A program made the translations under genes and the position numbers. Positions 34,608-44,958 of a stretch of 64,000 nt of DNA are shown piece after piece. The stretch spans positions 1,361,657 to 1,425,656 of the forward strand of contig BDGG01000006.1 in NCBI GenBank assembly GCA_001949185.1. The letters are read 5' to 3'. The notes beneath the pieces were generated by a model that saw nothing but the letters and a program-made list of their open reading frames with translations, did no database searches and was not told the DNA's origin. Within the stretch, counting starts at the first letter, position 1. Every line of letters starts with the position of its first letter. The stretch is from Ramazzottius varieornatus (lineage: Eukaryota; Tardigrada; Eutardigrada; Parachela; Ramazzottiidae).

Positions 34608-36583
34608 TCTGTATGTATTATATTGTGACTATAGTCTCTGGATAAAACTCTGCACACGCCTCTGAACTCATCGTAGTCCATTTAAAGCTGGAGAGTTTGG
34701 GTCTCCTCGGCGGCAACAATTTAAAGTATTTCAGATGCAACGCACATTTGCACAAGCACATGTTTCTGCACTAACCGAAGTAAAAACCCAACTCGCTGCA
34801 CATTACGCATATGACGTGTCAATAGGAAAAGATCTCATGGCGGCAGAAAAGTCCATTCATGAGGCAAGCGGACAGCAAAGGACTCAACCAGGGCAAGACC
34901 GGGAATTAGGCACAAATCTGTTCTCGTAACGCATACTTTTACGGTTTATGCAAGAAACTCAGCACTAAGGTATGTCAAAACAGTTTCCTGCTGTGAGAGA
35001 GCGACGATCACTCGGCTCATTGTCGTCATGATCAATGGCGGAAGCCGCCATAACAGATTTCCCGCTGAGAAGCGTTTTCCAAATAGTTTCAAATTTGACT
35101 GGCGTAACTACGTGTGCGGTTCTTCGATCGAAAATATTTTAAACCGACAGAGACTGTACTTGACAATGCCGATTATTTCGACATTTTTGTTCGGTGGTCG
35201 AGAGGATGCTTCAAGTATGATCCTTATGATGAATGCTAATCTCGTAAGGTGTTAATCCGTGCAAATATAATCCGGGTGGTCTATTCAATGTTCATTGACT
35301 CATATCTCTGTACGATGTTGAACGCAAGAATAATTTCTTCGTCTTTTGTCCACTCTATGCAAGAGACATGAAAAGGCATGAAAAGCGGATATACAAAGCG
35401 GATGAGCAAACCTATTTGATCGCTTGAGCTGGGCAGAGTCGTAACAAACAGTATAGTGCGGTACAGTTGAGCAAAGCATTGTACATTGTACATTGTACAT
35501 TATATTATTTTTTGACTGATGTAATCAAGTAATTAAGGCGCAGGTATTCGGCTGTGGTGGGCTGTGCGAGCAATATCGTTATCTTTGATTGGTTTCGCAT
35601 TTTACTCCAAAAATTTTGTACAGATTTCGAGCGAGTGGACTGTATATCTCACATGAGTTTCCACATAGTGTTGATACCACATTAACATGTCATTAATAAG
35701 AGCTGTTCGGCACGAAAAAATCCACCGAATGTGGAGATATCCACCGAGTCCTTACACTGAAAAATAACGTCAGGACCGGGTGGATAACTCCGTGCCGAGC
35801 ACCTCGTACCTGCGCGGGATTGCTTTTTCGGGATGCCCTTCCGTTGGTGGTCGTCAAAGCGGCACGCTTTATGGTATGCGGCTCGCACGGTATCATTCAC
35901 ACTTTATTGTGTTCCATCACACTGAACCTTCCCATAAGGTCCGTCAAGAAGCCTAATCCCCATTGTTCCGTAATCTGTTCGTTATCATATGGTTCAGGGC
36001 GTAGCGCCCATGATGAACATTCTAATCGGTAAGGCGGTATCGTCCACCATTGACGGACGGAACAATTGCAAAGGTGCATCCGCGTACACAAAAGGGTGAT
36101 GTGCGATATGCTAATAAGCGCCGCCTTTCACTGTTCCGGTTCAGAGGGCGCCAGCGGATATAATTGGCTGATTTCCATAAGGGCATGCAAATGGAAGCCG
36201 GAAGGTACTCCGTGTCGCCTAAATGGAGTTTAGCAGCTGGGCCGAGCCTTCGTCAACGGCAATTACCAGATTAATGGATGTTAAACAGATGCTTTTAATG
36301 AACTTTAGCGGGCTAGACTACGAGCAGACGGGACAGGTAGACGCGTAATTACCGGTGTGACACTGTCGCATTTTTCGCAGCTTATCTCCAAGAATCACAG
36401 CCAACTGCTCGAATTTCAAGTCACTTCCGAAGAAAACTTTAACTTGTAAATGTCTGTTCCACGGTTCTGAACGCACGGTAAACTTTTTTAAGTATTATCC
36501 CCAGTTGACCGAAATAGAGCAGCATAAGGGCACAAAGAAACTATATCAAAAAGGTACTCAAACGATCTTCGGTACAGTCCTGA
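34608..36583. other. Spacer between the two convergent homeobox genes
   Basis: No convincing gene. It holds 34995-35110, which resembles 39840-39960 in inverted orientation (shared AAGCCGCC.TAACAGATT); a short run of GTACATT repeats at 35480-35500; the dispersed-repeat copy at 35510-35650; and the TAAT-rich block 36226-36370 related to 31.1 kb. Confidence 0.5.
35510..35650. repeat. Third copy of the dispersed repeat end
   Basis: GATGTAATCAAGTAATTAAG near 35517 and CGAGCGAGTGGACTG near 35628 match the order and spacing of motifs at 9884-10001. It lies between the two homeobox genes and is diverged from the other copies. Confidence 0.5.
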
Positions 36584-38351
36584 TTAATACGGTCGATAAA
36601 ACTGGTTGAATGGTAGCGGACGGTCAACAGGGTGGAATACTGAAATGTGAGGTCGGTGAAAGCTGTGCGTCTCCTGAAGTGGAAAATTGGAAAAAGGAAA
36701 CATCTGACGAAGAGCGGGGAATAGGTCTGCGGCCTCGTATTGCATGGAATTTTGCCGCTTCCATTTTGTTCTGTCAACGAAGAAGGCGTTCAGTAAAATA
36801 CAGTGCTTCACATTGAGAGCTGATGTTGGAGTTAGCTTCAACAGATTCAACATGTACTAGCTATAAAATATTTGTCGGGACTTCGGTACCTTCTGTTTTG
36901 GAACCAGCATTTGACTTGCGCATCGGCTAACTGCAGTTTGGCTGCTAGTTCCATCCGTTCCTGTACAGACAGATATTTTTGCCTCTCGAAACTCTTTTCC
37001 AAGGACTGAAGTTGGCTGTCGCTGAAGGCGGTCCGCGGCTTTCGCTGCTTTTTGTTTTGCGCATCGTTGGATGGGGATCGGTCGTCGGTCCCATCGTCGC
37101 TGTCCGGCGTCTGATGCATTTTACGATCGAAATTATCCGTATCTTTCTCCCATTTTGCAACTGCAAATCGTACAATAATTATACACCTAGAGTAAGGTTG
37201 GACGGAGTATAATTTTACTTTCATGTGACAGCTTTAATTAAAAGGAAGAACAAGAGTCGCGCTTGTGCCGTATTCAACACCGGCACTTATCGTGCGTAAC
37301 TTGTTGCGCACTGAGAACTGCATGTGCAGGTAAAATGTTATGGTGATCACCGGCCGGTTTACGGACGGGAAAATGTTGGCTTTCAAATTGATATAAAAGA
37401 GATTTATCGTAAAGATATATCGACGGCATCCGCCGTTTAAGCGACGGGAAATGAACATCAAATGGTCTAAACCCTGAAGGTAAAATGTCAAATGCTATAA
37501 TTACAGTAATTACAGAGTGCGGCGGCCAATTTCAGCCTATGTCGCGTTCACATCAACGATCAAACTGAACAGATTATAATTAAAGACTGCTGCTTGTCAC
37601 TTATTGTCTTCCCCAGATCGTTCCCATTCTTAGCCGGCCCTCAAAGAAACAAACAAGTTTTGAATTTCTTGCAGCCCTACCAAAGCCACCGGTAGTTGTT
37701 TACGTGTTCTTTCCGCTGGCCGATCGAAAGTGTAAAAATTTCCGAGTTGAGACCGAAACAACCATAGTCAACTAAGTTATTTCTGAAGCATTGCACGCCT
37801 CCAGTTGATAATACCGACAACGTGAGCCACATGGGCAACGATACCGGACAGGATCGGTTTTCGAAGTAGCGCACGCTCTTAGCCAGTAACACTACAATAG
37901 TGCGCCACCTGTGCTACGGACCTGCTGACTTCGTTCACCGAGATCATAGTTGTTTTCCCGGAAAAACGTCTCTCGAAAGGGTCTAGGAAAATCCACTCAA
38001 CGTTCAGGTAATTCACTAGTCAGCTCTCTTCTTAGCCACCCAAAAATACACCCCCCTATTGAGACGCATCATCATACCACTGCCTCTAAAAGGTGTAGAT
38101 GAGGGTGAATACCAACCTTCCCGCTGTTTCGGTGTTTCGTGATGTGGTTGCCGACTGGTGACTGTGATCAGCGGGGTAACCACTTGCTGACACGAGGAAG
38201 CTGACCGCTTTGCGGTTGGTCTGGATGCCGTGTATAATATATGTTGTGGCGCAGGAAGGTTGGCCACACTCTTCTCGTTGTCTTCGCTCTGAGCAAAAAC
38301 GATCTCTGGAGCCGCAGTCGCCAAGATATCGTCGATCCTAAATCTTGCCAT
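36584..38351 (-). CDS. BarH-like homeodomain transcription factor, right copy
   Basis: Exons 38351-38117, 37160-36890 and 36770-36584 join in phase (230 aa). The start [16 protein letters not shown] and the homeodomain (about residues 117-176) match the left copy; the homeobox exon differs at only two bases, one giving His for Arg before the domain. The first exon differs more ([13 protein letters not shown] against [11 protein letters not shown]), and the last exon diverged strongly while keeping [14 protein letters not shown] and a proline/aromatic C terminus ending NQFYRPY. The open frame shows no damage, so both copies are probably functional. The homeodomain also has Cys47 and Phe49. Confidence 0.85.
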
Positions 38352-38551
38352 TTGCGGCTTCCGTGGATGGAGAATGTCACTCCGGTGTCAGATTGAGAAA
38401 ACTGGAAATTTTTCAACAACCGCTAACTGTAAAATTAGGTAGCTGTAAAATGAGCTTGGATGCAAGGAAACTTGTGATTAGCTGGGTACTGGCGCGACCA
38501 CAGAAACAGCGAAGCGGGGAGGTAACGGCAACAAAATACGAGTAAACGCTC

Positions 38552-39076
38552 GAAGTGGTTTGTGGAAGCAAAGCGTACAGTAGCGAGCGCGAGTTGAAGA
38601 GGGTGGTTACGGACGGTTTGTGTCATAAAAGCGGCCAATGGTGTCTTTCATTGTAGCATCGGTTGGGCCACTTTACCCACTAAGCGAACGCTTTGCCCAA
38701 TTGCAAGCCATTCTATGCCATATTTACCGGTACATATGCCTGCATGAGCGACGCGGTAATCACGGCATAATTGCAGTGAGCATTCGTTTCGTTCCAACTG
38801 TCAATCAAGATCACGGTTATCTTTTGAGAGAACGACAGTTGACCTCGTTGTTGACGTCGTTAATGTCAGTCTTTTGCGTGCCTTTGTTATCCTGCGGCCG
38901 TTGTTGGCGAAATGTCTTTCAGTTTGCGTCGACGTGGAACCGAGCAAGACTTGTTCGACCAGTTGAGCTGACAATAAGTTTCCACCATCGCCGATCAAGC
39001 GCCATTCGCTTGACAAACGACTCGATTTGTAGCAAGCGACGAACTCGACACTGTTATTTGGCAATGTTGTGCGACG
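38552..39076. promoter_or_regulatory. Near-identical upstream block, right copy
   Basis: This is the inverted counterpart of 32249-32773, about 200 bp upstream of the right BarH-like start codon. Identity is visible across the entire block except one C/T difference near the gene-proximal end. Sequence on both sides differs between the copies, so the edges are sharp. Confidence 0.5.
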
Positions 39077-39561
39077 ATGTTACGACTTTTGAGTGCGGAG
39101 AACCCAGGAACTAGTTTTACGCTTCAGGCCTGGCTCAGCTCAGGGCTCTTTTAGATCTTGCAAGAAGGATCTCAGAAGCTCGTCTTGTCGAGTTACAGTA
39201 GGTTCGTGGCGAATTTGTGTGTAAATGGAAAATGTGCGGAACAGTCCCTAAACGGCGCTCACAGTGCACAGTGCATCCTGCGGAAACACACCCACGCTCA
39301 ATTTCCGGAAGTCTAAAATTCGATTAGAGCGATCAGTGTATAAGAAGATTAGGTCCCTTGTGATGCGTCAAGGTGGTCTATTGAAAGATTATTGACATAG
39401 ATGATTAGATTATGGCCAACAATATTGTTGAGATGTATTGTGCTCATCAAGCAGTGAAGAGAATATTCGATGAGCTAAAGCTGTTGATCAGATGCGTCGG
39501 TCATGTTTGACCACTCCAAAAGATGATAATCGCTCCATACACTTCGCTTCCGATCACATAT

Positions 39562-40890
39562 TTCTCTCCACATTTCCATTGCTGCTGCGTTTGACCGTTT
39601 CCACTATATAACCGTGCCTTGTACAGGATCTGTTCTCACTTGTCGAGCGAGGCACGCTGTCAGGATACTTCCTGGTGTACACGTATACACCAGATTATTC
39701 CAAGGTGTGGGGGGAGGCTTTGGTGGTGTGAAGTCCCTGACTAAAAATGTAGACGCATAGAATTCGCTGAACAACAGTCATGGGTTTCTTTCAAATTGTA
39801 CAACATACAACTGCGACCTGCCCAAAAATTTTATTCTGCCACACAAGAAGGTTGTCTAGCTTCAAAGTATTTAAAAAGTGACACTCGGCAGGGAATCTGT
39901 TACGGCGGCTTACACCACTGATCAGCACAACAATGAGACAAGTATATGTCGTCCTTCCCAGCATGGCGCACCCTTTCACATGCCGAAGTGTTGAGCGCAA
40001 AGGCAACCGCGGCATTTCCACAACTTCTCTACCCAGTACCTATATACATACGTGCAATACACAGAGACCCAAGCAGGAGATTTTCTGACGATGAGCCGAG
40101 TTGAAAACCGGAAAGGTTTTCAACTGGAGTGAACGGCGAATGCATGCCGGTGAACGGCGAATGCAATTAAATTCCGGATCACGTGGGTGTAGGTATGTAC
40201 TGTTAGATGACAACCATTTTATCTAGGCCGGATTTCATCTGCGACTTGAATCAGGTCGCAGATGAGATTCCTGCACTGTCCTCATTCCCGACTCTTGGTT
40301 TGTGTTATAGTTTGGCTTTGTGAAAATATATAAATTCGTGCACATGCACCTTCGATCCGAGTAAACTTTATGCTTCTGCGTCCTCTGGTAACTACCAATT
40401 ATTTCGATGTACACTTGAGATCAGCAGTTATTCGCCGGATGGAAATGACAGCTATGATTAAGGAGTTGAACAAGAGTCGCGTTTCGAGTAAATCAACCGT
40501 CGCCTCGGGTCTTCGCATGTTTTCGCATGGACATTTCAACCCGGCATATCCGGTCTGACCGGAAGAAAGCCGCAACTGAGGGTGGAAATTTCTCGGTTCA
40601 AATACCCCTGTACCTTATGATTTGTGAAGTCGAGATTTAAAATAGAAAAATACAAATACATAGTTCTGAGCCTTTACCGATATGCATATAATTCAGTCAC
40701 GCGTACTCGAGTGACAATTCGTTTCAGAGTAGGGTACTGTACGCCATCCTGCTTTTTAGAAAAAAGTTGAGCGTTAGTAAACCTCTGACACGTCTAAATG
40801 GAACCATGTTCTCCCAGAGTCAGATTCGAAGCTCTGGCATGGTTAAGAAGATTTTAGTACGGAGGACATGGTGTGAATACCGTCAAAAGT
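39562..40890. other. Intergenic; hairpin and short repeats only
   Basis: No coding frame recognised. It contains a block at 39840-39960 similar (inverted) to 34995-35110, a direct repeat of GGTGAACGGCGAATGCA-like sequence around 40128-40163, and a perfect 11-bp hairpin at 40235-40265. Confidence 0.45.
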
Positions 40891-41545
40891 ATCATACAAG
40901 TATGCAGCGTTACTTATGACGTTCATGGTTTTCTCTATACGCCACGACGATAACACACACGGCTGCGATGCCACAGTAATGGTGCAGGTGGTAGCGATAA
41001 CCAGTGTCGTAGATCCTACAGACAATAAACAGAAGTCGAACAGCTTTTGTGGTCATTAGCGCTACGTTTTACTTTGACCACCTTCCTTTTGGCATGCTAG
41101 CTGGTTCTTTTCCATCGTACCCGCAGCGTGGTCAATTGCGAACCGGCCAGAAATCGTTGGGCCATTGAAGCCCTTTCAACGTTTCTAGCTGATTTGTAAC
41201 TGGGTTGCGAACCATCACGTACTGAAAATCGTGAACAAAAATCGACGTAGTGATGGTCGTAGGTACGCATCGATGCAAAGCATCGTGGACAACGTTACCT
41301 GGTGAACTCCTTCGTGTTCGAATGCAACGATGATGTACGGCATCTGTAGTTCGGCGCCAATATCGATGAACATACAGCCGATTTGAGTCTGGAATGTCCG
41401 GCTGAAAAACTTTCGAACTAACACCATTGCGTCCGCCAGGAGTTCTGGCTAGTCGCGCAGCACAATTCCGTCAAGAGCCTCAGCCAGGGCCCTGAAGGCG
41501 GTACAAGCAAACGTTTGAAATAGGCGTTTGGTGCACGCGCCATCT
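40890..41545 (-). pseudogene. ANF-domain receptor copy D, decayed fragment
   Basis: Three pieces align with the 3' half of copy C. 41543-41299 has MARAPNAYF, then a frameshift, then RKFFSRTFQTQIG and LQMPYIIVAFEHEG with an in-frame TAG. 41221 to about 41080 has MVRNPVTNQLETLKGLQWPND, followed by TGA just before PRCGYDG. About 41010-40900 is a TM remnant (GSTTLVIATTCTITV) with a further frameshift. Splice acceptors before each piece are still recognisable. The 5' exons for the rest of the ligand-binding domain are absent; a GPCR relic and a repeat occupy the adjacent 41.86-42.13 kb. Confidence 0.75.
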
Positions 41546-41861
41546 GTAGAAAGTGCACGCTCCTGGTTACTGTAGTGCAGCGTATCAGACCGTTACAGTC
41601 ACGTTGATACCTTTCAGTCAAGAATTCCTTTCTGCGTACCGAAGGATGTTTCCACCGATTCCTTACATTTTTCACCTTGAGCAAACTCTCTGACATCGTT
41701 TGGGCAGAGCAAAAGCCAAAAGTTCATTCTGGGTAGAAACGTAGATCAAAAAATCACACGAGCGTTTTCGTGTCCGGCCTAAGAACATGCGCAACAGTCG
41801 ATCGAGGTACCACCTCTCTTTTCAGTCTGTAACGTAACAGCTTCCGGTCCGTATGATATAT

Positions 41862-41925
41862 GGGTGGCGTGAAGGTACACCCACATTCCCAAGCAAACCT
41901 TGAACTCCCAAAGACGTTCAAGCAT
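41862..41925 (-). pseudogene. GPCR relic (TM4 region)
   Basis: The minus strand reads FKVCLGMWVYLHA over about 57 nt, matching IKICVGMWVYLHA in TM4 of the intact GPCR at 54.5-55.2 kb at both protein and DNA level. Similarity ends right after this motif. The dispersed repeat at 41934 lies against its upstream side. Confidence 0.6.
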
Positions 41926-41933
41926 TTTTATGA

Positions 41934-42134
41934 AAATTGGGCCGCCAATACTCAAATATCCGGCTGTACGAGGAGCGAGGTCTTACATCGCACAGCGTAA
42001 ACATTTGTTCACCTACGTCATGGCTAGGTCACAAGGCCTAGGAAGCTTGCGCATTGTTCTTGACGTATGGTAAGCAAAATGTTTGAAGTTGAAGGTTTCC
42101 AAAAGTTGAAAGTCATATTTCCGCACCTGATATA
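41934..42134. repeat. Short copy of a dispersed repeat (long copy at 60.4-62.1 kb)
   Basis: The block AAAATTGGGCCGCCAATACT... to TTCTTGACGTA (41934-42066) and the block GTTTGAAGTTGA..GGTTTCC to ..GCACCTGATAT (about 42080-42134) match the two ends of a 1.6-kb sequence at 60424-62064. Here the ends are joined with only about 14 bp between them, as in an internally deleted derivative of a transposable element. I see no inverted termini. Confidence 0.7.
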
Positions 42135-42426
42135 TAGCTCAAACTGTGCGCCAGACTCACCCCTATCTCCCTGTGAACTCGATTTAACCATCTAGGATTT
42201 AATGGTTGGCGTAAGCCCCTTGTGAGTATCGAGCCAAGCGAACCACGGCGAGAGCTGCACGCAGACAGAAGGCATCAGGGCTAGACGCCCTAGATAACCG
42301 GTAAAGGTGTGAACAGGTGCACAAGAGGTGGTACCGTGTCTACAGAACGTGATATTCCAAGAGTTCGGTTTCTAGCGGCCCGAAAGTTTCCAAGATGTGC
42401 TTAAGTACAATTATAAAAGCAACTAA

Positions 42427-44958
42427 TTACTCGAGCACCAGACGCGTTTGGGAGAGCGAAACCCCGCGATCGTTGTCGTAAAGATCAACGTCGTCAAGCT
42501 GCCACCAGTTGCTTCCGGCTTTCTGCAGGCTCCTAAAAAAATTAGCAAAGATGCCCCAGGACATATGGTATCATGAACAGGGTTCGGCAGAACGCAGAAT
42601 AGACAGACTGCTCGTCGTACCGTTGCCTGAGTGTCCTGAAAACCAGAAGGAAAGTGCACACGGCTAATATGCTGACGGTGCAGGCGATGCCAACTACAGT
42701 TCTTGATGATCCTGTAAATACTGTACAGTACTCCGCAATACTGCAATAACCTATATAGTTTACACGTAATATGGTTGATCCCACCTTCAACTCCACATAT
42801 TCGGTTTCTTCCATCATACCCACACCTAGGGCGGTTGGCAGGTGGCCAGACACTGTTCGGCCATTGCGGCTCTGTGAGGATTTCTAGCCGGCCAGTTACT
42901 GGGTTACGAACCATGACGGACTGAAAAGCAGGATGCTGACTCTTTCTTTTTCAAATCAGACAGTATGCGGTCCTTTCTGGCGTACTGAAGCAGCGGCTAA
43001 TTATTCCCGCAAAGGGTTTCGTACCTGGTATGTTCCTTCTCGGTCGAAAGCGCTGACGATGTATGGGATTTGGAGTTCGCCGCTAGAGCTCATGCGCATA
43101 TCGCCGATTTCAGTCTGGAATGTCCGGTTGAAGAACTTTTTCGCAAGGCCAGGTCCATCGCTCAAAAGTTCGGTTTGGTTTGTGAGCACAACTTCGTGTA
43201 GAACTTCGGCGAGGATCATAAAGGACGTGTAAGCATTCGCCGCTCGCGCCATCTGCGGAGCACAGTAACCATCATAAGGAAGACTTGGGCATTGGATGGT
43301 TCTTACCGCATCGTCCTTGGCGTAAGAGTAATTATATCTGTCCTTTGCTGTCCGTCGGCACCTTTGCCCGACGTCGTACCCTTTTGATTTCGGGTCTTGA
43401 AACTGGCCGTTATCCATTCCAAGGGCTAGTATGACGCGGTAAGCTTGTCTTGCCTCTTCGTCAAATTCGTCGAAGAATTGCCAGGTGAAGTTTCCGCTGG
43501 TGGGTGAACGGAAAGGCCAAAACGTGACAAACACCTGGAAGCAAACCGTATTCATCGAAGCGCGGGACGAGCTCTGTCGTCTACATAATGTCAAACCGGA
43601 TCGTATGATAAAAACCCTCCAGCGAAGGTCGGTGCTTACATATTCGCCGTTGGTCAAATTCAAACTTCTGGCAGCCAGCTGTAGCAAGATCGGATATCAA
43701 GTTTTGAACGATATTTCGAGAAACCTGGACGTACCATGAAAGATCGGAAAGGCGTCGAGTGACCGGAGTAAAGAATGACTATCAAGAAAAAAGTCTGGCT
43801 TTAGTTTAATGGAATTGTAAATTTTTGAGTTTACCTCTTGAGTGGGTCGTCGTCTTATGCAAGAAGTCCATATACCCGCCGGCAGTCACGTTGACTTCAC
43901 TTAAGGTTACTCGAAAGTTCGTTCTCAAAGTAAGACGACTGTAAAGGTTTCCAGCCAAAAAGCAGTAGGTACTGGGTGATGAAGTATCACAGATGATAGA
44001 CAACGAGGTCCAGTTGTACGTGACCAGCAAGCTTAGGTGAGTCTGAGCTAAGATATCCAGGGAGTCCGAGCTCACGCTGATCCATGTAGGCCATTTTGTC
44101 TTGTCGCTTGATGAAGCGAACGCAAAAATACTGCAATGAAATATAAATGACGCACTCGCTCGTGGGACCAGTACTGCACGTCCGACTTTGATGCAGTTTC
44201 GGCTGCCATCCTACGTTTTTGCAGGTCGAGAAAAAAAATAGAACTTCACCTGGACAATACAAGTCTTCGCAGCTGAGTGGCAAAATAGACAAGAGACTTT
44301 GCGTTGCAGTCTGAAAATTAGAACCGTTTGAATTTACGCACGGTATTTCGTTCCACATCTACTGTAAATAATCGACTTTCGCTTGGGAGTTGTGGTACGC
44401 ATGGGTCCTTCGGATAAATGCGCAGGAACTACTAACTTCTGAGTTCAAAAACGAATCTTACCGGAATGAGACCCAGCAAAGACCAGGATATCCGCAGAGT
44501 TCCATCTTGTTTCATGGCGGAAGTAGTATTCGGCAATGGCGCGATCGGTATCGGTGGACCATTCGTTGCACGTCGCGTATCGCGGATCGGTCAGGAGGTT
44601 GTTGGTGACCGTTAACGTCGCACTGTACGTTTTCTTGATGTCGTCCAGTGCTGTGTCATACGCAGGTCCCGTCAACGGCAAAGCTCCCATGCTGTTAGGA
44701 TAGAACAGAAGCATGGTAATAACTTCTACTCGAACGGGCCTCGTCCACGTAAGAGTGCTATTCTCCATCATTTTTGCAAACTGGGGAGGGAGCTTGTTTT
44801 GCTGGTCAAGTTGTGGAAAGATGTTAACAGGCCTTCTCCTTGCCTTTCCGGGGTTATTCACATCGGCGGGAAACGCTGCTAATAGTACAGCAGTTCTCTC
44901 GTGCCTCACGTGCGTCGCCGGCAGGGCATTGGAACCAGGTTGATATATCACGTACAGC
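42427..44958 (-). CDS. ANF-domain receptor copy C
   Basis: Exons in phase on the minus strand: 44958-44462, 44310-44250, 44130-43835, 43778-43735, 43678-43640, 43534-43307, 43252-43025, 42920-42785 and 42711-42621, then probably 42511-42427. Motifs: VRVEVITMLLFYPNSMG at the start of the ANF domain, SLVYFATQLRRLVLS, YNWTSLSIICD, SLNLTNGEY, a Cys pair CGYDGRNRIC before the TM helix (VVGIACTVSILAVCTFLLV). Exon phases equal those of copies A and B, but two exons are fused here (228 nt). Reading on from 42621 gives a tail stopping at 42542; splicing to 42511 gives NWWQLDDVDLYDNDRG, which looks like the juxtamembrane WxxxxxDV segment of guanylyl cyclases, and stops at 42427. No kinase or cyclase exons follow. 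The signal-peptide exon, upstream of the acceptor at 44959, was not found. Confidence 0.7.

Larger units (their letters stand above)
31467..39561. repeat. Inverted duplication carrying two BarH-like genes
   Basis: Left arm from about 31467 (start of the matched sequence near GGAAGCGAAGTGTATGGA) to 34607 and right arm from 36584 to about 39561 are inverted copies. Matched blocks: 31480-31660 with 39400-39550; 32249-32773 with 38552-39076 (coordinates sum to 71325 at both ends, so no net indel; one mismatch noticed); and the homeobox exon 34071-34341 with 36890-37160 (two mismatches in 271 bases). Sequence between these blocks is much more diverged or cannot be aligned by eye. The convergent pair is separated by about 2 kb. 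Confidence 0.85.
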
